DNA of 64,000 nt from CAMLFJ01 sp035524955 (GTDB lineage Bacteria > Methylomirabilota > Methylomirabilia > Rokubacteriales > CSP1-6), in NCBI GenBank assembly GCA_035524955.1, contig DATLFG010000072.1, positions 1-64,000 of the forward strand, in the 5' to 3' direction. Positions 16,018 to 24,785 of the stretch are shown in pieces. Under the pieces are notes generated by a model. It was not told the origin of the DNA and ran no database searches. It saw only the letters and a list, made by a program, of their open reading frames with translations. The translations under genes and the position numbers were made by a program. Within the stretch, counting starts at the first letter, position 1, and each line of letters begins with the position of its first letter.

Positions 16018-16890
16018 CTAGGGGCGTGGGACCTCGCGCACCGTGCCGGGCACGCCGGTGCTGCCCGTATTGAGTCCGGCCTTCCGCAGCATGCGGCTGC
16101 CCGCGTCGTGGCCGAAGAGGTCGGGGCCCTGCGCGGTCAGCCCGCCGTCCACCACGATCACCTGGCCGGTGATGAAGCGGGACTCCTCGCCGGCGAGGAA
16201 GAGCGCGGTGTCCGCGATGTGCTGCGGCAGGCCCGGCTCCGGCCAGGGCTGCTTCGCCCGGACCAGGCGGTCCCAGGCCTCTTCCCGCGGACCGGTGGCG
16301 AGCGGGGTCCGGATCAGGCCGGGGGCGATCGCGTTGACCCGGATGCGATGGGCGGCCAGCTCCGTGGATACCGAGCGGGTCAGGTTGATCACCGCGGCCT
16401 TGGCCCCCGAGTAGGCGTGCGGGCCGGCGCCGCCGCCGATGCCCGCGACCGACGCGGTGCTGATGATGCTGCCGCCGCGGCCCTGGACCTTCATGCGCTT
16501 CGACGCGTGCTTGATGCCGAGGAATACGCCGCGCACCAGCACCGCGAACGTGAAGTCCCATTCCTCGGCGGTGCTCTCGCCGATGGGGCCGAATGCGCCG
16601 CCGACCCCCGCGTTGTTGAAGATGCAGTCGAGCCCCTGGAAGCGCTCGACCGCGAGGGCGACGAGGCCCGCCACGTCGCGCTCCGTCGAGACGTCGCCGC
16701 GCAGGGCGGCCAGCCGATCGGCGTGTCCCTGCGCGCGGGCGAGCGCGACGGTCTCGGCGAGGCCCGCCTCGTTCAGGTCGCCGATCACCACCCGGGCGCC
16801 CTCCCGGAGAAACGTCAGCGCGGTCGCGCGCCCGATGCCGCTGCCGCCCCCGGTGATGACCGCGACCTTGCCGTCGAGGCGCCCGTTCAC
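16018..16890 (-). CDS. Short-chain dehydrogenase/reductase (SDR)
   Basis: 290-residue classical SDR with TGGGSGIG (about residues 13-20), FNNAGVGG, the catalytic Ser in SIISTASVAG, YSGAK and GQVIVVDGG. The Asp at the end of the second strand (VIGDLNEAG) suggests NAD+. About 35 residues follow the usual SDR end (GLTAQGPDLFGHDAGSR onward), an extension of unknown use. It lies 13 bp after the 192-residue unknown gene on the same strand, so the two probably form an operon. Substrate unknown. Confidence 0.92.
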   Translation of the reverse strand: MNGRLDGKVAVITGGGSGIGRATALTFLREGARVVIGDLNEAGLAETVALARAQGHADRLAALRGDVSTERDVAGLVALAVERFQGLDCIFNNAGVGGAFGPIGESTAEEWDFTFAVLVRGVFLGIKHASKRMKVQGRGGSIISTASVAGIGGGAGPHAYSGAKAAVINLTRSVSTELAAHRIRVNAIAPGLIRTPLATGPREEAWDRLVRAKQPWPEPGLPQHIADTALFLAGEESRFITGQVIVVDGGLTAQGPDLFGHDAGSRMLRKAGLNTGSTGVPGTVREVPRP

Positions 16891-16903
16891 GCGGCCGCCT
16901 CCG

Positions 16904-17482
16904 CTATCCGCGAGGCTTCACCCAGGTCTCGGACCAGGCCAGGGTGGCGCTGCTGCCCTGCCGGTCCCCGCGCATCTCGGGCCACACGTTCCCCGGCGCC
17001 ACCTTGCCGTTGATCTCGAGCTGGGCCGCGCGGGCCGGGAAGAAGGTGCTGAAGACGCCAATCGGCCGGTCGTTGAAGCCGGGAGGGGCGTTGAGCACGA
17101 AGGGCTCGATGCAGTCGTACCAGGTCATCGTGACGCGCGCGTCGACGGCGGTGACCGTCTCGGTGGCGCTCGACCAGGGCCCGCCCTGCCGCTCGAAGCG
17201 CGCGGCGATCACCGGGATGGACGTGTCCGCGAAGGCGGGAAAGAGCAGGGTCTCGATGGATTTCTGCAGCCAGCGCGCCACCGCGATATTGTCGCTGTAG
17301 ATGCGGACCCGGCCGTCGGTGAGCGTGCTCTGGAGAAACAGCGCGTGTCCGCCGCCCGCCGGGCACCACAGCACGCGCCAGTGGCTCGCGCGATCGGACA
17401 GCGTCGTGCCGCCGTCGGGGCTCAGGCGGATGAAGGAGTTCTCGCCGGTCATCATGACTGCGTTCGGGTCAACTGGCGGCAT
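16904..17482 (-). CDS. Conserved-looking protein of unknown function
   Basis: 192 residues that I do not recognise. No signal peptide, membrane segment or catalytic motif is evident; the composition is strand-rich with many aromatic residues (SHWRVLWCPAGGGHALFL, VTMTWYDCIEPFVLNAPPG), as expected for a lipocalin- or AttH-like barrel, which is only an impression. The start is ATG 17482 behind AGGAG. It is the first gene of an operon with the SDR 13 bp downstream, and is divergent from the epoxide hydrolase gene. A role in binding or modifying the SDR substrate is a guess. Confidence 0.7.
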   Translation of the reverse strand: MPPVDPNAVMMTGENSFIRLSPDGGTTLSDRASHWRVLWCPAGGGHALFLQSTLTDGRVRIYSDNIAVARWLQKSIETLLFPAFADTSIPVIAARFERQGGPWSSATETVTAVDARVTMTWYDCIEPFVLNAPPGFNDRPIGVFSTFFPARAAQLEINGKVAPGNVWPEMRGDRQGSSATLAWSETWVKPRG

Positions 17483-17586
17483 CGGTCGTCTCCTGTGAGA
17501 GGGGTTGGGCGCGGCGGGGCCGGCGCGGCCGCGGCCCCCGCCGGCCCCGAGTGAAGATACTGGGGAAGGAGGTCCGGAGCAAGGGG

Positions 17587-18744
17587 ATGGATCTCACGCC
17601 GTACGTGGTGGAGGTGGCGCAGGCGAGCCTCGACGACCTGCGGGAGCGGCTCGCGAGAACGCGGTGGCCCGACGAGGTGGACGGCGCGGGCTGGGACTAC
17701 GGGGCGAGCCTCGCCTACATGCGCGAGCTGATCGACTACTGGCGGACCGGCTTCGACTGGCGCGCGGCCGAGCGGGGCATGAACACGGTGCCGCACTTCC
17801 GCGCCCGCGTGGACGGCGTCGGCATCCACGTGATCCACCAGCGGGGCCGGGGGCCGGCGCCGATGCCGCTGCTCATCACCCACGGCTGGCCCAGCTCCTT
17901 CGTCGAGATGCTCGCGCTGATCCCGCTCCTCGCCGACCCGGGCGGCCACGGCGGGGACCCCGTCGACGCCTTCGACGTGATCGTGCCGTCGATGCCCGGC
18001 TTCGGCTTCTCCGACCGGCCCGGCCGCGGAATGACCCGGAGCCGCGTGGCCGGGCTCTGGGCGGGCCTCATGGAGGGTCTCGGCTACCCGCGCTACGCCG
18101 CGCACGCCAACGACATCGGCGCGGTGATCAGCGGCTGGCTCGCCGCGGATCATCCCGACCGGCTGATCGCGCTCCACACGCTGATGCCGAACTTCCCGCC
18201 GGCCGTGATCGGGGCCGACGCGCGGCCGCCGAGCCCGGCCGAGCAGGCGTTCGCCCGCCTGCAGGAGCGCTGGGAGCGGGAGGAGGGCGGCTACAACCGG
18301 ATCCAGGAGACGCGGCCCCAGACGCTGGCCTACGGGCTCCACGACTCGCCGGCGGGCCTTGCGGCGTGGATCGTGGAGAAGTGGCTCGCGTGGACGGGCG
18401 ATCCGGCCGAGGTGGCCCGCCGCTTCAGCCGGGACCTGCTCCTGGCGAATGTCACGCTCTACTGGGTCACCGGCACCGCCAACGCGGCGAACCGCTCGTA
18501 CTACGAGCGGGCCCGCGAGACCCGGCGCATCACCTCGCGCATCACGGTGCCCACCGGCGTCGCCCTCACGAGCGAGGCCATCCAGCGCCCGCCGCGGGAG
18601 CTGGCCGAGCGCAGCTTCGCCGACATCCGCCGCTGGGTCGAGCTGCCCCGGGGCGGCCACTTCGTGGCGGCCGAGGCGCCCGAGGTGCTCGCGGAGGAGC
18701 TGCGGGCGTTCTTTCGGCCGTTCCGCAGCCCCCACGGACTGTGA
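17587..18744 (+). CDS. Epoxide hydrolase (EHN domain, alpha/beta fold)
   Basis: 385 residues. The N-terminal epoxide-hydrolase domain (EHN; SLDDLRERLARTRWPDEVDGAGWDYG) is followed by the alpha/beta-hydrolase core: oxyanion-hole LLITHGWPSS, the nucleophile elbow as AHANDIGAV (Asp176), and a C-terminal catalytic His in PRGGHFVAAEAPE. The nucleophile motif is A-N-D-I-G rather than the common G-G-D-W-G. GTG 17551 would add 12 residues; ATG 17587 is preferred because GGAG lies 10 bases upstream. Likely opens epoxides to diols in the cytoplasm; the following genes (fused ferredoxin-fold protein, LLM enzyme) suggest a small catabolic cluster. Confidence 0.9.
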   Translation: MDLTPYVVEVAQASLDDLRERLARTRWPDEVDGAGWDYGASLAYMRELIDYWRTGFDWRAAERGMNTVPHFRARVDGVGIHVIHQRGRGPAPMPLLITHGWPSSFVEMLALIPLLADPGGHGGDPVDAFDVIVPSMPGFGFSDRPGRGMTRSRVAGLWAGLMEGLGYPRYAAHANDIGAVISGWLAADHPDRLIALHTLMPNFPPAVIGADARPPSPAEQAFARLQERWEREEGGYNRIQETRPQTLAYGLHDSPAGLAAWIVEKWLAWTGDPAEVARRFSRDLLLANVTLYWVTGTANAANRSYYERARETRRITSRITVPTGVALTSEAIQRPPRELAERSFADIRRWVELPRGGHFVAAEAPEVLAEELRAFFRPFRSPHGL

Positions 18745-18772
18745 GATAGTGCAGCGCCGGGAGGTCCCCACG

Positions 18773-19396
18773 ATGAGCCCACATGCCCTCTACCTGGTCC
18801 GGATGGACGTCGCGCACGATCTCGAGCCCACCTTCAACGAGGTCTACGACAAGGAGCACCTGCCGCTGCTCCGGGCGGTGCCCGGGGTCGTCCGGGGCTC
18901 GCGCTACCGCAACCCGTCCCCGACCGAGCCGCGCTACCTCGCGGCCTACGAGCTCACGAGCGCGGCCGTGCTCGGCAGCCCGCAGTGGAAGGCGGCGGGG
19001 GAGGCGGGTCGCTGGCCCACCGAGATCCGTCCGCGCACCATGAACCGGCACCTCGCGACCTACGAGTGGGTGGGGTCGAGTCCGGCGCTGACCTACCGGA
19101 CGCCCTACATCTTCTGGGTCATGATGGACGTCGAGCCCCACCGCGAGGCGCTGTTCAACGAGCTCTACGACGTCGAGCACGTGCCGTTGCTGCTGAAGCT
19201 GCCCGGCTGCGTGAACGTGGTGCGCTACCGGACCGAGACGCCGGGCGAGCCGCGTTACCTGGCCGCCTACGAGGTCGAGCGGCCGGACCTGCCGATGTCC
19301 CCGCTCTGGAACGACACCTCCGACATCGGCCGCTGGAAGCCCGAGGTGCGGCCGTACACCTACAACAAGAAATACATCGTGAGCGAGCGCCTCTGA
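18773..19396 (+). CDS. Duplicated ferredoxin-like (EthD/DUF4286-type) domain protein
   Basis: 207 residues made of two similar halves. The first contains TFNEVYDKEHLPLLRAVPGV and PRYLAAYEL, the second LFNELYDVEHVPLLLKLPGC and PRYLAAYEV, about 110 residues apart. Each half looks like a dimeric alpha/beta-barrel domain of the EthD/DUF4286 kind, so the protein is in effect a fused dimer. The conserved Tyr-Asp-x-Glu-His of each half resembles active-site regions in such enzymes, but the chemistry is unknown. An ATG start with GGAGG upstream; the stop overlaps the LLM gene by TGATG. Confidence 0.82.
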   Translation: MSPHALYLVRMDVAHDLEPTFNEVYDKEHLPLLRAVPGVVRGSRYRNPSPTEPRYLAAYELTSAAVLGSPQWKAAGEAGRWPTEIRPRTMNRHLATYEWVGSSPALTYRTPYIFWVMMDVEPHREALFNELYDVEHVPLLLKLPGCVNVVRYRTETPGEPRYLAAYEVERPDLPMSPLWNDTSDIGRWKPEVRPYTYNKKYIVSERL

Positions 19397-20382
19397 TGCC
19401 CACCGACATCGCCCTGACCTCCCTCGCCATGCCCCTGCCCGAGTTCCCCGCGATCGCCCGCGAGGCGGAGCAGCGGGGCTACCGCACCGCCTGGGTGGGC
19501 GAGGCCTCGGGCGCGGAGGCCATCGTGCTGTCCACCTTGATCGCGACGCACACGCAGACGCTCAGGATCGCCAACGGCGTGATCCCGGTGCAGACGCGCA
19601 CCCCGATCGTGTACGGCCAGGCCGCCGCCACGCTCGGGCACCTGGCCCCGGGCCGGTTCGCGCTCGGCCTCGGGCTCTCCAGCGAGATCATCGTGGGGCA
19701 GTGGCACGGGCTGCCGTTCACGCCGTCCATCCAGCAGATGCGGGAGGCGGTGCAGATCATCCGCATGGCCGCCGCGGGCGAGCGGGTGAGCTTCGAGGGC
19801 AAGTTCTACCGGCTCAAGAACTTCCGGCTCGCGATTCCCGCCCCGGCGCCGGCGCCGCGGATCTACCTTGCGGCGCTCGGCCCCCGGATGTGCGAGCTCG
19901 CGGGCGAGGTGGCGGACGGGGTGCTGCTCAACTGGATCCCGCCGTCGGCGGTGCCCGCGTCGGTCCGCCACGTGGAGACCGGGGCCCGGCGCGCCGGCCG
20001 GAGCCTGGCGGACGTGGACGTCGCGGTGTACCTGCGCACCTGCGTGACCGACGAGCCCGCGCCGGCGCGCGAGACGCTGGCTCGCGACATCACCGGCTAC
20101 GCCATCGTGAGCGTCTATGCGCGCTTCTTCGAGGAGTGCGGCTTCGCCCCGGAGGTCGAGGCCGTCAACCGCGCGTGGAAGGCGGGCGATCGCGCGGGCG
20201 CGGTCAAGGAGATCTCCGAGCGCGTGCTCGAGGGCCTGGGCGCGGTGGGCTCGGCCGAGGTGTGCCACGCGCAGATCACCGCGTTCGCGCGCACCGGGGC
20301 GACCCCGGTGGTGCTGCCGTTCGCGCCGCCCGGCTCCGAGGCGCGCGCATCGCTCCTGCGGACCTTCCGCTCGTTCCCGTAG
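19396..20382 (+). CDS. LLM-class flavin/F420-dependent oxidoreductase
   Basis: 328-residue luciferase-like TIM-barrel enzyme. It shows ERGYRTAWVGEASGAEAIVLSTLIA-like N-terminal strands, GQAAATLGHLAPGRFALGLGLSS (cofactor-loop region) and PRIYLAALGPRMCELAGEVADGVLLNW, which is typical of F420- or FMN-dependent members. Which cofactor is used cannot be decided by eye. The start overlaps the stop of the duplicated ferredoxin-fold gene (TGATG) and it is followed four bases later by the phosphoglucomutase start. It is one of four LLM enzymes in this window. Confidence 0.9.
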   Translation: MPTDIALTSLAMPLPEFPAIAREAEQRGYRTAWVGEASGAEAIVLSTLIATHTQTLRIANGVIPVQTRTPIVYGQAAATLGHLAPGRFALGLGLSSEIIVGQWHGLPFTPSIQQMREAVQIIRMAAAGERVSFEGKFYRLKNFRLAIPAPAPAPRIYLAALGPRMCELAGEVADGVLLNWIPPSAVPASVRHVETGARRAGRSLADVDVAVYLRTCVTDEPAPARETLARDITGYAIVSVYARFFEECGFAPEVEAVNRAWKAGDRAGAVKEISERVLEGLGAVGSAEVCHAQITAFARTGATPVVLPFAPPGSEARASLLRTFRSFP

Positions 20383-20386
20383 AGCC

Positions 20387-22027
20387 GTGAGCGTCTCTCC
20401 GCTTGCGGGGAAGCCGGCCCCGCGCGAGATGCTGGTGGACGTCGGGGCGCTCGAGCGCGCCTACTACGCGCGCCGGCCCGACCTCGGCGATCCCGACCAT
20501 CTCGTCGCCTTCGGCACCAGCGGGCACCGCGGCTCCCCGCTGCGCGGCTCCTTCACCGAGGCGCACATCGTGGCGATCACCCAGGCGATCTGCGACTACC
20601 GGCGCGGCCGCGGCATCGACGGGCCGCTGTACATGGGCAAGGATACGCACGCGGTGTCCGGCCCGGCCGAGCGCACCGCGCTAGAGGTGCTGGCCGCGAA
20701 CGGCGTCGAGACGATCATCCAGCGCGAGGACGGCGTGACGCCGACGCCCGTCATCTCGCGCGCGATCCTGGTGCACAACCGCGGCCGCGCCGCGCACCCG
20801 GCGGACGGCATCGTCGTGACCCCGTCGCACAACCCGCCGGAAGACGGCGGCTTCAAGTACAACCCGCCCGACGGCGGCCCCGCCGACACCGACGTGACCC
20901 GCTGGGTCCAGGACCGCGCCAACGAGCTCCTGCGGGCGGGCAACGCGGGCGTGGCGCGGGTGCCGCACGCGCGCGCCCTCCGCGTCGCGACCACCCGCCA
21001 GGAAGACCTCGTCCTGCCGTACGTGAACGATCTGCGGAACGTGGTGGACATGGAAGCCATCCGCGAGGCCGGGCTCCGGCTCGCGGTGGACCCGCTCGGC
21101 GGCGCCTCCCGGCCCTACTGGGAGCCGATCAACGCGGTCTACGGCCTCGACGTGGCGGTCGTGAACCCGGCGATCGACCCGACCTTCTCGTTCATGACGG
21201 TGGACCACGACGGCCGGATCCGCATGGACTGCTCGAGCCCCCACGCGATGGCCCGGCTCGTCGGCCTGAAGGATCGCTACCGCCTCGCCTTCGCGAACGA
21301 CCCGGACGCCGATCGCCACGGCATCGTCACGCCCGGCGCGGGCCTGATGAACCCCAACCACTACTTGGCCGTCGCCATCGGCTATCTCTTCCCGAGCCGG
21401 CCCGGGTGGCCGGCGGGTGCCGCGGTCGGCAAGACGCTGGTCAGCAGTGGGCTGATCGACCGGGTGGCCCGGAAGCTGGGCCGGCGCCTGTACGAGGTGC
21501 CGGTGGGGTTCAAGTGGTTCGTGCCCGGGCTGCTCGACGGCTCCCTCGGCTTCGGCGGCGAGGAGAGCGCCGGCGCGAGCTTCCTCCGGCGCGACGGCTC
21601 CGCGTGGGCCACCGACAAGGACGGCCTGATCATGGACCTGCTCGCCGCCGAGATCACCGCGCGCACCGGCCGGGATCCAGGTCAGCACTACGCGGCGCTG
21701 GCCGCCGAGCTCGGGACGCCCCACTACACGCGCATCGACGCGGCGGCGACGGCCGAGCAGAAGGCCCGGTTGGGGAGGCTGTCGCCGAGCGCGGTCACCG
21801 CCTCGCGCCTGGCGGGGGAGCCCATCACCGCCACGGTGACCCGGGCGCCCGGCAACGACGCGCCGATCGGCGGCCTCAAGGTCGCGGCCGCGAGCGGCTG
21901 GTTCGCGGCGCGCCCCTCCGGGACCGAGAACATCTACAAGATCTACGCGGAAAGCTTCCGGGACGCCGCGCACCTCGACGCGATCGTGCGCGAGGCGCAG
22001 GAGATCGTGGACGTCGCGCTGCGCTAG
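20387..22027 (+). CDS. pgm: Phosphoglucomutase (alpha-D-glucose phosphate-specific)
   Basis: Interconverts glucose 1-phosphate and glucose 6-phosphate. 546 residues, the standard Pgm length. Visible are VSVSPLAGKPAP at the N terminus, FGTSGHRG, the phosphoserine loop TPSHNPP (Ser147), the metal loop ANDPDADRHG, the sugar-binding FGGEESAGASF and the phosphate-binding ARPSGTENIYKIYAESF. GTG 20387 is the start expected from the family N terminus; it lies five bases after the LLM stop. Its stop shares CTAG with the convergent enolase-superfamily gene. It supplies glucose phosphates for glycogen, trehalose or cell-surface sugars. Confidence 0.96.
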   Translation: MSVSPLAGKPAPREMLVDVGALERAYYARRPDLGDPDHLVAFGTSGHRGSPLRGSFTEAHIVAITQAICDYRRGRGIDGPLYMGKDTHAVSGPAERTALEVLAANGVETIIQREDGVTPTPVISRAILVHNRGRAAHPADGIVVTPSHNPPEDGGFKYNPPDGGPADTDVTRWVQDRANELLRAGNAGVARVPHARALRVATTRQEDLVLPYVNDLRNVVDMEAIREAGLRLAVDPLGGASRPYWEPINAVYGLDVAVVNPAIDPTFSFMTVDHDGRIRMDCSSPHAMARLVGLKDRYRLAFANDPDADRHGIVTPGAGLMNPNHYLAVAIGYLFPSRPGWPAGAAVGKTLVSSGLIDRVARKLGRRLYEVPVGFKWFVPGLLDGSLGFGGEESAGASFLRRDGSAWATDKDGLIMDLLAAEITARTGRDPGQHYAALAAELGTPHYTRIDAAATAEQKARLGRLSPSAVTASRLAGEPITATVTRAPGNDAPIGGLKVAAASGWFAARPSGTENIYKIYAESFRDAAHLDAIVREAQEIVDVALR

Positions 22028-23202
22028 CCGCCGGTCTTCGCCGGATGCGCGCGGACCGCTTCCTCGTTGACCTCGGTGCCCCAGCCGGGGCCGGTGGGCA
22101 GCAGCAGGTGGCCGTGCTCGATCCGCGGCGTGACGGTCACCAGGTCGTCCTGCCACGGCACCATGTCGGGGTCGGTCTCCATGATGCGCAGGTTGGGGAC
22201 CACCGCGCTCCAGTGCGCGTTCATCATGGTGGCCAGGTGGCCGTAGAAGTTGTGCGGGGCCACGTTGATCTCGTAGGTGTCGGCCATCGCCGCGATCTTG
22301 AGCGACTCGGCCACGCCGTTCCACGGCGTGTCGATGATGGCCACGTCGACCGCCTGCTGCTCGAAGAACGGCCGGTAGTCGCGCCGGCCGAAGAGGCACT
22401 CGCACGAGGCCACCGGGATGGAGGTGCGGCTCCGCACGTAGGCCAGCGCCTTCGGGTCGCGCGTGTCCATCTCGACCCAGAAGAGATCGTAGGGCTCCAT
22501 GGCCCGCGCCATCGTGAGGAAGCCCTCGGTCTTGTAATTGAAGTTGAGGTCCACCAGGATGTCCATGTCGGGCCCCGCGCCCTCGCGGAAGGCGGCGAGC
22601 TCGGCGCGCAGGGCGTCGAGCACGTGCCGGTCGGCGTTGAGCTCCGGGAAGCCGGCGCTGCGGCCGAAGCCGGGCACATGGGCCCGCGGGTGGTCGCCCA
22701 GGAGCAGCACGTTGGTCTTGAGCGCGGTGTAGCCATTGGCCACGACCTCGCGCCCCATCGCCACGACGTCGTCGAGGGTACGCACCGGCGGGATCTGCAT
22801 CTCCCGGGCGCGGCTCACCCGGTAGGTGGCGCAATGCGACCAGTAGAGACGGATGCGGTCGCGGACCGGACCGCCGAAGAGCGCGTAGACCGGGACGCCG
22901 AGCGCGCGGGCCGCGATGTCGAGGAGGGCGTTCTCGATGGCGCCGATGGCCTGCTGGATCACGCCGCCGGTGGCCTGCCGGCGGAGGGCGTAGAGGAGCG
23001 CGACGTGAGCCTCCCACGGGCGGGGATCCTTGCCGATGAGCGCGGGCGCGAGGCCGGCGATGGCGGCGGAGACGCCGACGCCGCCGAAGGATTCGTTGTA
23101 CTCGCTCCAGCCGACGATGCCCTCGTCGGTGCTGATCTTGAGGAAGTCGAGGCTGCGCCAGCCCCCGTCCGCATGCAGCGACTCCACCTTCGTGATCTTC
23201 AT
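22024..23202 (-). CDS. Enolase-superfamily enzyme (mandelate racemase/muconate lactonizing type)
   Basis: 392 residues with the N-terminal capping domain and a C-terminal barrel. Metal ligands are seen as Asp in DILVDLNFNY, Glu in LFWVEMDTRD and Glu in PVASCECLF. A Lys in GYTALKTNVL and His in NVAPHNFYGHLATMM are candidates for acid/base residues. The pattern suggests a sugar-acid dehydratase or epimerase rather than muconate cycloisomerase; the substrate is not identifiable. The start at 23202 follows AAGGAG. Convergent with pgm, with shared CTAG stops. It differs clearly from the second enolase-superfamily gene near 52 kb. Confidence 0.9.
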   Translation of the reverse strand: MKITKVESLHADGGWRSLDFLKISTDEGIVGWSEYNESFGGVGVSAAIAGLAPALIGKDPRPWEAHVALLYALRRQATGGVIQQAIGAIENALLDIAARALGVPVYALFGGPVRDRIRLYWSHCATYRVSRAREMQIPPVRTLDDVVAMGREVVANGYTALKTNVLLLGDHPRAHVPGFGRSAGFPELNADRHVLDALRAELAAFREGAGPDMDILVDLNFNYKTEGFLTMARAMEPYDLFWVEMDTRDPKALAYVRSRTSIPVASCECLFGRRDYRPFFEQQAVDVAIIDTPWNGVAESLKIAAMADTYEINVAPHNFYGHLATMMNAHWSAVVPNLRIMETDPDMVPWQDDLVTVTPRIEHGHLLLPTGPGWGTEVNEEAVRAHPAKTGG

Positions 23203-23283
23203 CGGCTCTCCTTCGGTGGCCCGGCGATCTCGGCCCGGGCCGGCCGCGGTAGGCTACCGGACGGGCCCCCGCGACGGCAAGAG

Positions 23284-23934
23284 GTGGGCGCAGGGGTACG
23301 GGCGATCCGGGTGGCCCTCGCCGCCGCGCTGGCCCTCGCGGCCTGTCTCGGGCCGGTGCGCGACCTTCCCCCGCCGCGACCAGGCGAAGCCTCCGTCACC
23401 GTCCACGTCGTCCGACACGGCTGGCACAGCGGGCTGGTGATCCGGCGCGATCAGATCCCGCCCCAGGCGTGGCCCGAGCAGGCCCGGTTCCCGGCCGCGC
23501 GATTCCTGGAGGTGGGGTGGGGGGACCGCGCGTTCTACCAGTCGCGGGACGCCGGCATCCGGCTGGCCCTCGAGGCCTCGGTAGCCTCCGAGGGCAGCGT
23601 GCTTCACGTGGCCGGCTTCGACCGGCCGCCGGCCGAGCACTTCGCCCCGGCCGAGGTCGCGGCGATCGTGCTCTCCGCGCGCGGGGTCGAGGCCCTGGCC
23701 CATTTCGTCTCGCGCGCCTACGCCCGCGACGCCGCCGGCGCGCCGGTCGACCTGGGCCCGGGCCTCTACCCCGGCAGCCGCTTCTACGCGGCCACCGGCC
23801 GCTACTCGCTCGTCTACACGTGCAATAGCTGGATTGCCGACGCACTCCGGGCGGGCGGCTGTCCGATCACGCCCGCCTGGGCGCTCACCGCCGGCAATCT
23901 CATGTTCCAGGCCCGCCGCTGCGGGCCCGACTAG
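23284..23934 (+). CDS. DUF2459 (TIGR02117) family lipoprotein
   Basis: About 216 residues. A short hydrophobic signal ending LALAAC gives a lipobox, so this is probably an outer-membrane or periplasmic lipoprotein. The DUF2459 domain is recognisable by VHVVRHGWHSGLVI near the start, FLEVGWGDRAFYQ, and the C-terminal TCNSWIADALRAGGCPITP. The conserved His and Cys suggest a papain-like (NlpC/CHAP-type) fold, but no activity is established. There is no ATG at the start; GTG 23284 behind AAGAGG is preferred, GTG 23311 is possible. Stands alone. Confidence 0.8.
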   Translation: MGAGVRAIRVALAAALALAACLGPVRDLPPPRPGEASVTVHVVRHGWHSGLVIRRDQIPPQAWPEQARFPAARFLEVGWGDRAFYQSRDAGIRLALEASVASEGSVLHVAGFDRPPAEHFAPAEVAAIVLSARGVEALAHFVSRAYARDAAGAPVDLGPGLYPGSRFYAATGRYSLVYTCNSWIADALRAGGCPITPAWALTAGNLMFQARRCGPD

Positions 23935-23988
23935 ACACGCGACGGCGGACCGGCCCGCTTCCCGCCCGGGCGCTGCCCGCGCTCCTGC

Positions 23989-24107
23989 CGTCGAGATGCT
24001 TCGGCAGCACGTAGACCCCGATCGGGTTACTTCTCGGAGTTCGTGAAGAGCTGGATCTGGGCGATGACCTGCTTGGCGAACCGCGAGCTCATCACCACGA
24101 GCCGGTC
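23989..24107 (-). pseudogene. Decayed fragment of an ahcY 3' region
   Basis: About 118 bp that align base by base with 24907-25025 inside the intact ahcY gene, with roughly a dozen substitutions and a one-base insertion (GGGTTAC instead of GGGTAC). Translated, it still reads VMSSRFAKQVIAQIQLFTNSEK before the frame breaks. It lies downstream of the GNAT gene, so the GNAT gene is flanked by the intact ahcY end and this fragment. The last about 120 bp of ahcY are not recognisable here. Confidence 0.85.
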
Positions 24108-24160
24108 CGCCTGGCCGGCGGTCTCGCGTTCCCCACAGTGTCGGTGAGTCGGGCGGAACG

Positions 24161-24775
24161 TCACCGGAACAGGACGCGCCAGCGGCCGGTGTTCTGGATG
24201 TCGCGCTGGATCACCAGACGCTCGAAGATGATCCAGCCCATGAGATGGCGAATCCTCCGCATGCCCTGGTTCTCCATGCCCTTCACGGAGCCCGTGTTCG
24301 TGGGACGCGCTTCCGCCAGCACGCGTCGGTACCCCCGCCGCTGAAGCATGAGGAGACACTCATTTCCGGCCTTCTGGAGCAACCCACGGCGGCGCGCCCG
24401 CGGGACCGTGAAGAAGTTGCCGAGGTACGGTATCGCCTCGGGCTCTTGTAGGGTTCGCAGGTACTCGGCCCCGTTGACCACGACGTGTCCGTAGGCCGCG
24501 TAGCCCTCGCTATCCTGGACCACGATCAGCCGGTTGCCCCCTCGGATGCCCTCCAAGGATTTTCGGACACTGCTTCCCCCCAGGAATTCGAACAGCTCGG
24601 GCGTCATCACCGTGTCAATGTTCTCGGGGCCGATCTCGATGACCCGCTCTTCGGGGGCCCAGGAGACGGGCTCCCGAGGACGGGTCAGGTCGAGCTCGAA
24701 GACGACGTGGTTGCGGCGGCGAATGAAGTGACCGGCCAGTTGCACCAGGGCGCGCACGATTGGACTCTGCCGCAC
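24161..24775 (-). CDS. GNAT family acetyltransferase-like protein
   Basis: 204 residues with a GNAT-type acetyl-CoA binding region: YLGNFFTVPRARRRGLLQK contains the R/Q-x-x-G-x-A/G-like pyrophosphate loop, followed by a helix and YRRVLAEARPTNTGSVKGMEN. The N-terminal half (FELDLTRPREPVSWAPEERV) is less typical. The gene begins only 10 bp after the ahcY stop and is flanked on its other side by a decayed copy of the ahcY 3' region. Its base composition looks less GC-rich than its neighbours, so horizontal arrival or a duplication event is likely. Acceptor substrate unknown. Confidence 0.75.
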   Translation of the reverse strand: MRQSPIVRALVQLAGHFIRRRNHVVFELDLTRPREPVSWAPEERVIEIGPENIDTVMTPELFEFLGGSSVRKSLEGIRGGNRLIVVQDSEGYAAYGHVVVNGAEYLRTLQEPEAIPYLGNFFTVPRARRRGLLQKAGNECLLMLQRRGYRRVLAEARPTNTGSVKGMENQGMRRIRHLMGWIIFERLVIQRDIQNTGRWRVLFR

Positions 24776-24785
24776 GGCTTTCCGG

